6,340 nt of DNA from a bacterium. Lineage in GTDB: Bacteria > SZUA-79 > Acidulodesulfobacterales > Acidulodesulfobacteraceae. Under the pieces are notes generated by a model. That model was given only the letters and a program-made list of their open reading frames with translations. It did no database searches and was not told where the DNA came from. The stretch lies in contig JAJZLA010000104.1 of assembly GCA_021803845.1 (NCBI GenBank), forward strand, positions 1-6,340, in the 5' to 3' direction. Position 1 is the first letter of the stretch. Every line of letters begins with the position of its first letter. This document shows, piece by piece, positions 5,103 to 6,340 of this stretch. Position numbers and translations under genes: made by a program.

Positions 5103-6340
5103 TGCTCAACCTCATTTGCCTTTGTAATATTTATTATATCCGGGTCAAACGGTGGATTAATTCCTAATTCTTTGCAATATCCGGCTATTTCTTTATTGAT
5201 TTCTATTTCTTCTAATTCTAATTTTTTAATTTCATTTGAAACAGCTTCTAAATCGATTGATTCTTCTTCCTCAAACGTATCGATATATCTGGATATATTT
5301 AAATTATAATCGTTTTCTTTGATTTCGTCTAAACTTACTAATCTTGAAAATTTATCTGTTTCTTTTTTCTCTTTATACGTATCTACTATTTTTTTTATAT
5401 TATCGTCAGTCAGTCTATTCTGGTTTTTGCCTTTTTCAAATTCTCCGCTTGCATCTATAAATAATATCTTATCGTCTTCTTTTCTGCATTTGCTAAAAAC
5501 CATTACGCAGACCGGAATAGACGTTCCGTAAAACAGATTGGGCGCAAGCCCAATAACAGCTTCCAGATAGTTTAATTTTTCTATTATGTATTTTCTTATT
5601 TTTTCTTCCGCACCGCCTCTAAATAGTACTCCGTGAGGCAGAACTATAGCCATAGCACCGTTATCGGCTAAGTGATGAATCATATGCGTAGCAAAAGCAT
5701 AATCGGCTTTGTCTTTAGGAGCTAAGCTTCCGTATTTACTAAACCTTTCGTCAGTCTTAAACAGCGGATTGGAGTCCCCCTTCCACTTTGCGCTAAAAGG
5801 CGGATTGGCAACGACGGCTTCGGCTTTCAAATCCGGGAAATAGTCGTCTGTTAACGTATCGCCCTGCCTTATATGAAATTTTGTATAATTAATGCCGTGC
5901 AAAAGCATGTTCATTCTGGCAAGGTTGTATGTAGTTCTGTTAAGTTCCTGCCCGTATATTTCTGAAACGTCGGCATAATCTTTAACGCGGATTAATAAAG
6001 AACCTGAACCGCAGGTAGGGTCGTAAACGGATTTTATTTTATCTTTACCGGCTGTTACAATTTGGGACAGTATTCTGGAAACCTGAGAAGGAGTATAAAA
6101 CTCTCCGCCTTTTTTGCCGGCGCCTGCGGCAAACTGCCCTATTAAATATTCATAAGCGTCGCCTAAAACATCGCTTTTGGCATCCGTCAAGTTAAAATCT
6201 ATCCTGTTAAGTCTTGATAGTATCTCGATGACGGTATCGTTCTTCTCTTTTTCGGTTTTACCGAGTTTTGCGGAACTTAAATCGACGTCTTCAAACAACC
6301 CTATAAAGTCTTCTTCGCTTTCATGCCCTACGGTATTCTG
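5099..6340 (-). CDS. hsdM: Type I restriction-modification DNA methyltransferase subunit (N6-adenine), 5' end cut by window edge
   Basis: HsdM methylates adenine at N6 using S-adenosylmethionine, in complex with HsdS. 413 residues are visible and the frame stays open to the right edge. A TTG at 6298 is a possible internal start, but family similarity continues upstream of it, so the true start lies outside; about 80-120 residues are probably missing. Numbered from the edge, the features are FEDVDLSSAKLG (16-27), AYEYLIGQFAAGAGKKGGEFYTP (62-84), SAM-binding motif I DPTCGSGSLL (107-116), GQELN (130-134), catalytic motif IV NPPFS (179-183), and PHGVLFRGGAEEKIRKYI (235-252) with LAPNLFYGTSIPVCVMVF (265-282). 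The C-terminal part (about 355-385) is a charged, probably helical segment used to hold HsdS. All catalytic residues seen are intact, so this subunit looks active. It ends in a 4-bp overlap with hsdS. Confidence 0.96.
   Translation of the reverse strand, partial: QNTVGHESEEDFIGLFEDVDLSSAKLGKTEKEKNDTVIEILSRLNRIDFNLTDAKSDVLGDAYEYLIGQFAAGAGKKGGEFYTPSQVSRILSQIVTAGKDKIKSVYDPTCGSGSLLIRVKDYADVSEIYGQELNRTTYNLARMNMLLHGINYTKFHIRQGDTLTDDYFPDLKAEAVVANPPFSAKWKGDSNPLFKTDERFSKYGSLAPKDKADYAFATHMIHHLADNGAMAIVLPHGVLFRGGAEEKIRKYIIEKLNYLEAVIGLAPNLFYGTSIPVCVMVFSKCRKEDDKILFIDASGEFEKGKNQNRLTDDNIKKIVDTYKEKKETDKFSRLVSLDEIKENDYNLNISRYIDTFEEEESIDLEAVSNEIKKLELEEIEINKEIAGYCKELGINPPFDPDIINITKANEVEQ

Noticed and set aside
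6200..6298. TTG at 6298 as the hsdM start
   Set aside because: The frame stays open upstream to the window edge and the protein so defined would lack the N-terminal domain normal for HsdM.

Overview
This is a low-GC bacterial window in which every recognisable gene lies on the minus strand, so transcription runs from position 6340 towards 1. Codon use is A/T-biased throughout and there is no complete tRNA, rRNA or CRISPR array. Gene content (bacterial SpeE, a Hint-type HIT protein and a type I restriction-modification locus) fits a bacterium. I cannot assign a genus or phylum from these genes alone.

Left part (1-1411): two ordinary housekeeping genes. One is spermidine synthase (speE, its 3' end beyond the left edge). 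The other is a HIT-family nucleotide hydrolase with a small extra internal segment. They are separated by a very AT-rich spacer carrying short repeats.

Middle (1412-1983): about 570 bp with no intact gene, but not featureless. It holds a decayed piece of a tyrosine recombinase around the catalytic-arginine region, a degenerate tRNA 3'-end-like sequence ending in CCA, two imperfect direct repeats flanking that tRNA-like piece, and four exact copies of an 11-bp tandem repeat. Together these look like the scar of an integrated element. They mark the border between the housekeeping genes and a defence-type region.

Right part (1984-6340): a type I restriction-modification locus in reduced form. 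In transcription order it has hsdM (5' end beyond the right edge), an hsdS with only one target-recognition domain, an hsdR that stops just before helicase motif II, and a complete Schlafen/AlbA_2-type ATP-binding regulator gene with a C-terminal winged helix. hsdM and hsdS overlap by 4 bp and hsdR follows after about 30 bp, so these three look like one operon. The regulator has its own strong ribosome binding site inside a perfect 7-bp inverted repeat.

Reading of the whole: the methyltransferase core (HsdM plus a half-size HsdS that may act as a dimer) could still modify DNA, probably at a symmetrical site. The restriction subunit has lost most of its motor and should not translocate or cleave in the classical way. 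I see no convincing wholly new system. The most interesting points are the coordinated reduction of hsdS and hsdR, the integration scar, and the 11-bp repeat and RBS dyad flanking the regulator gene.
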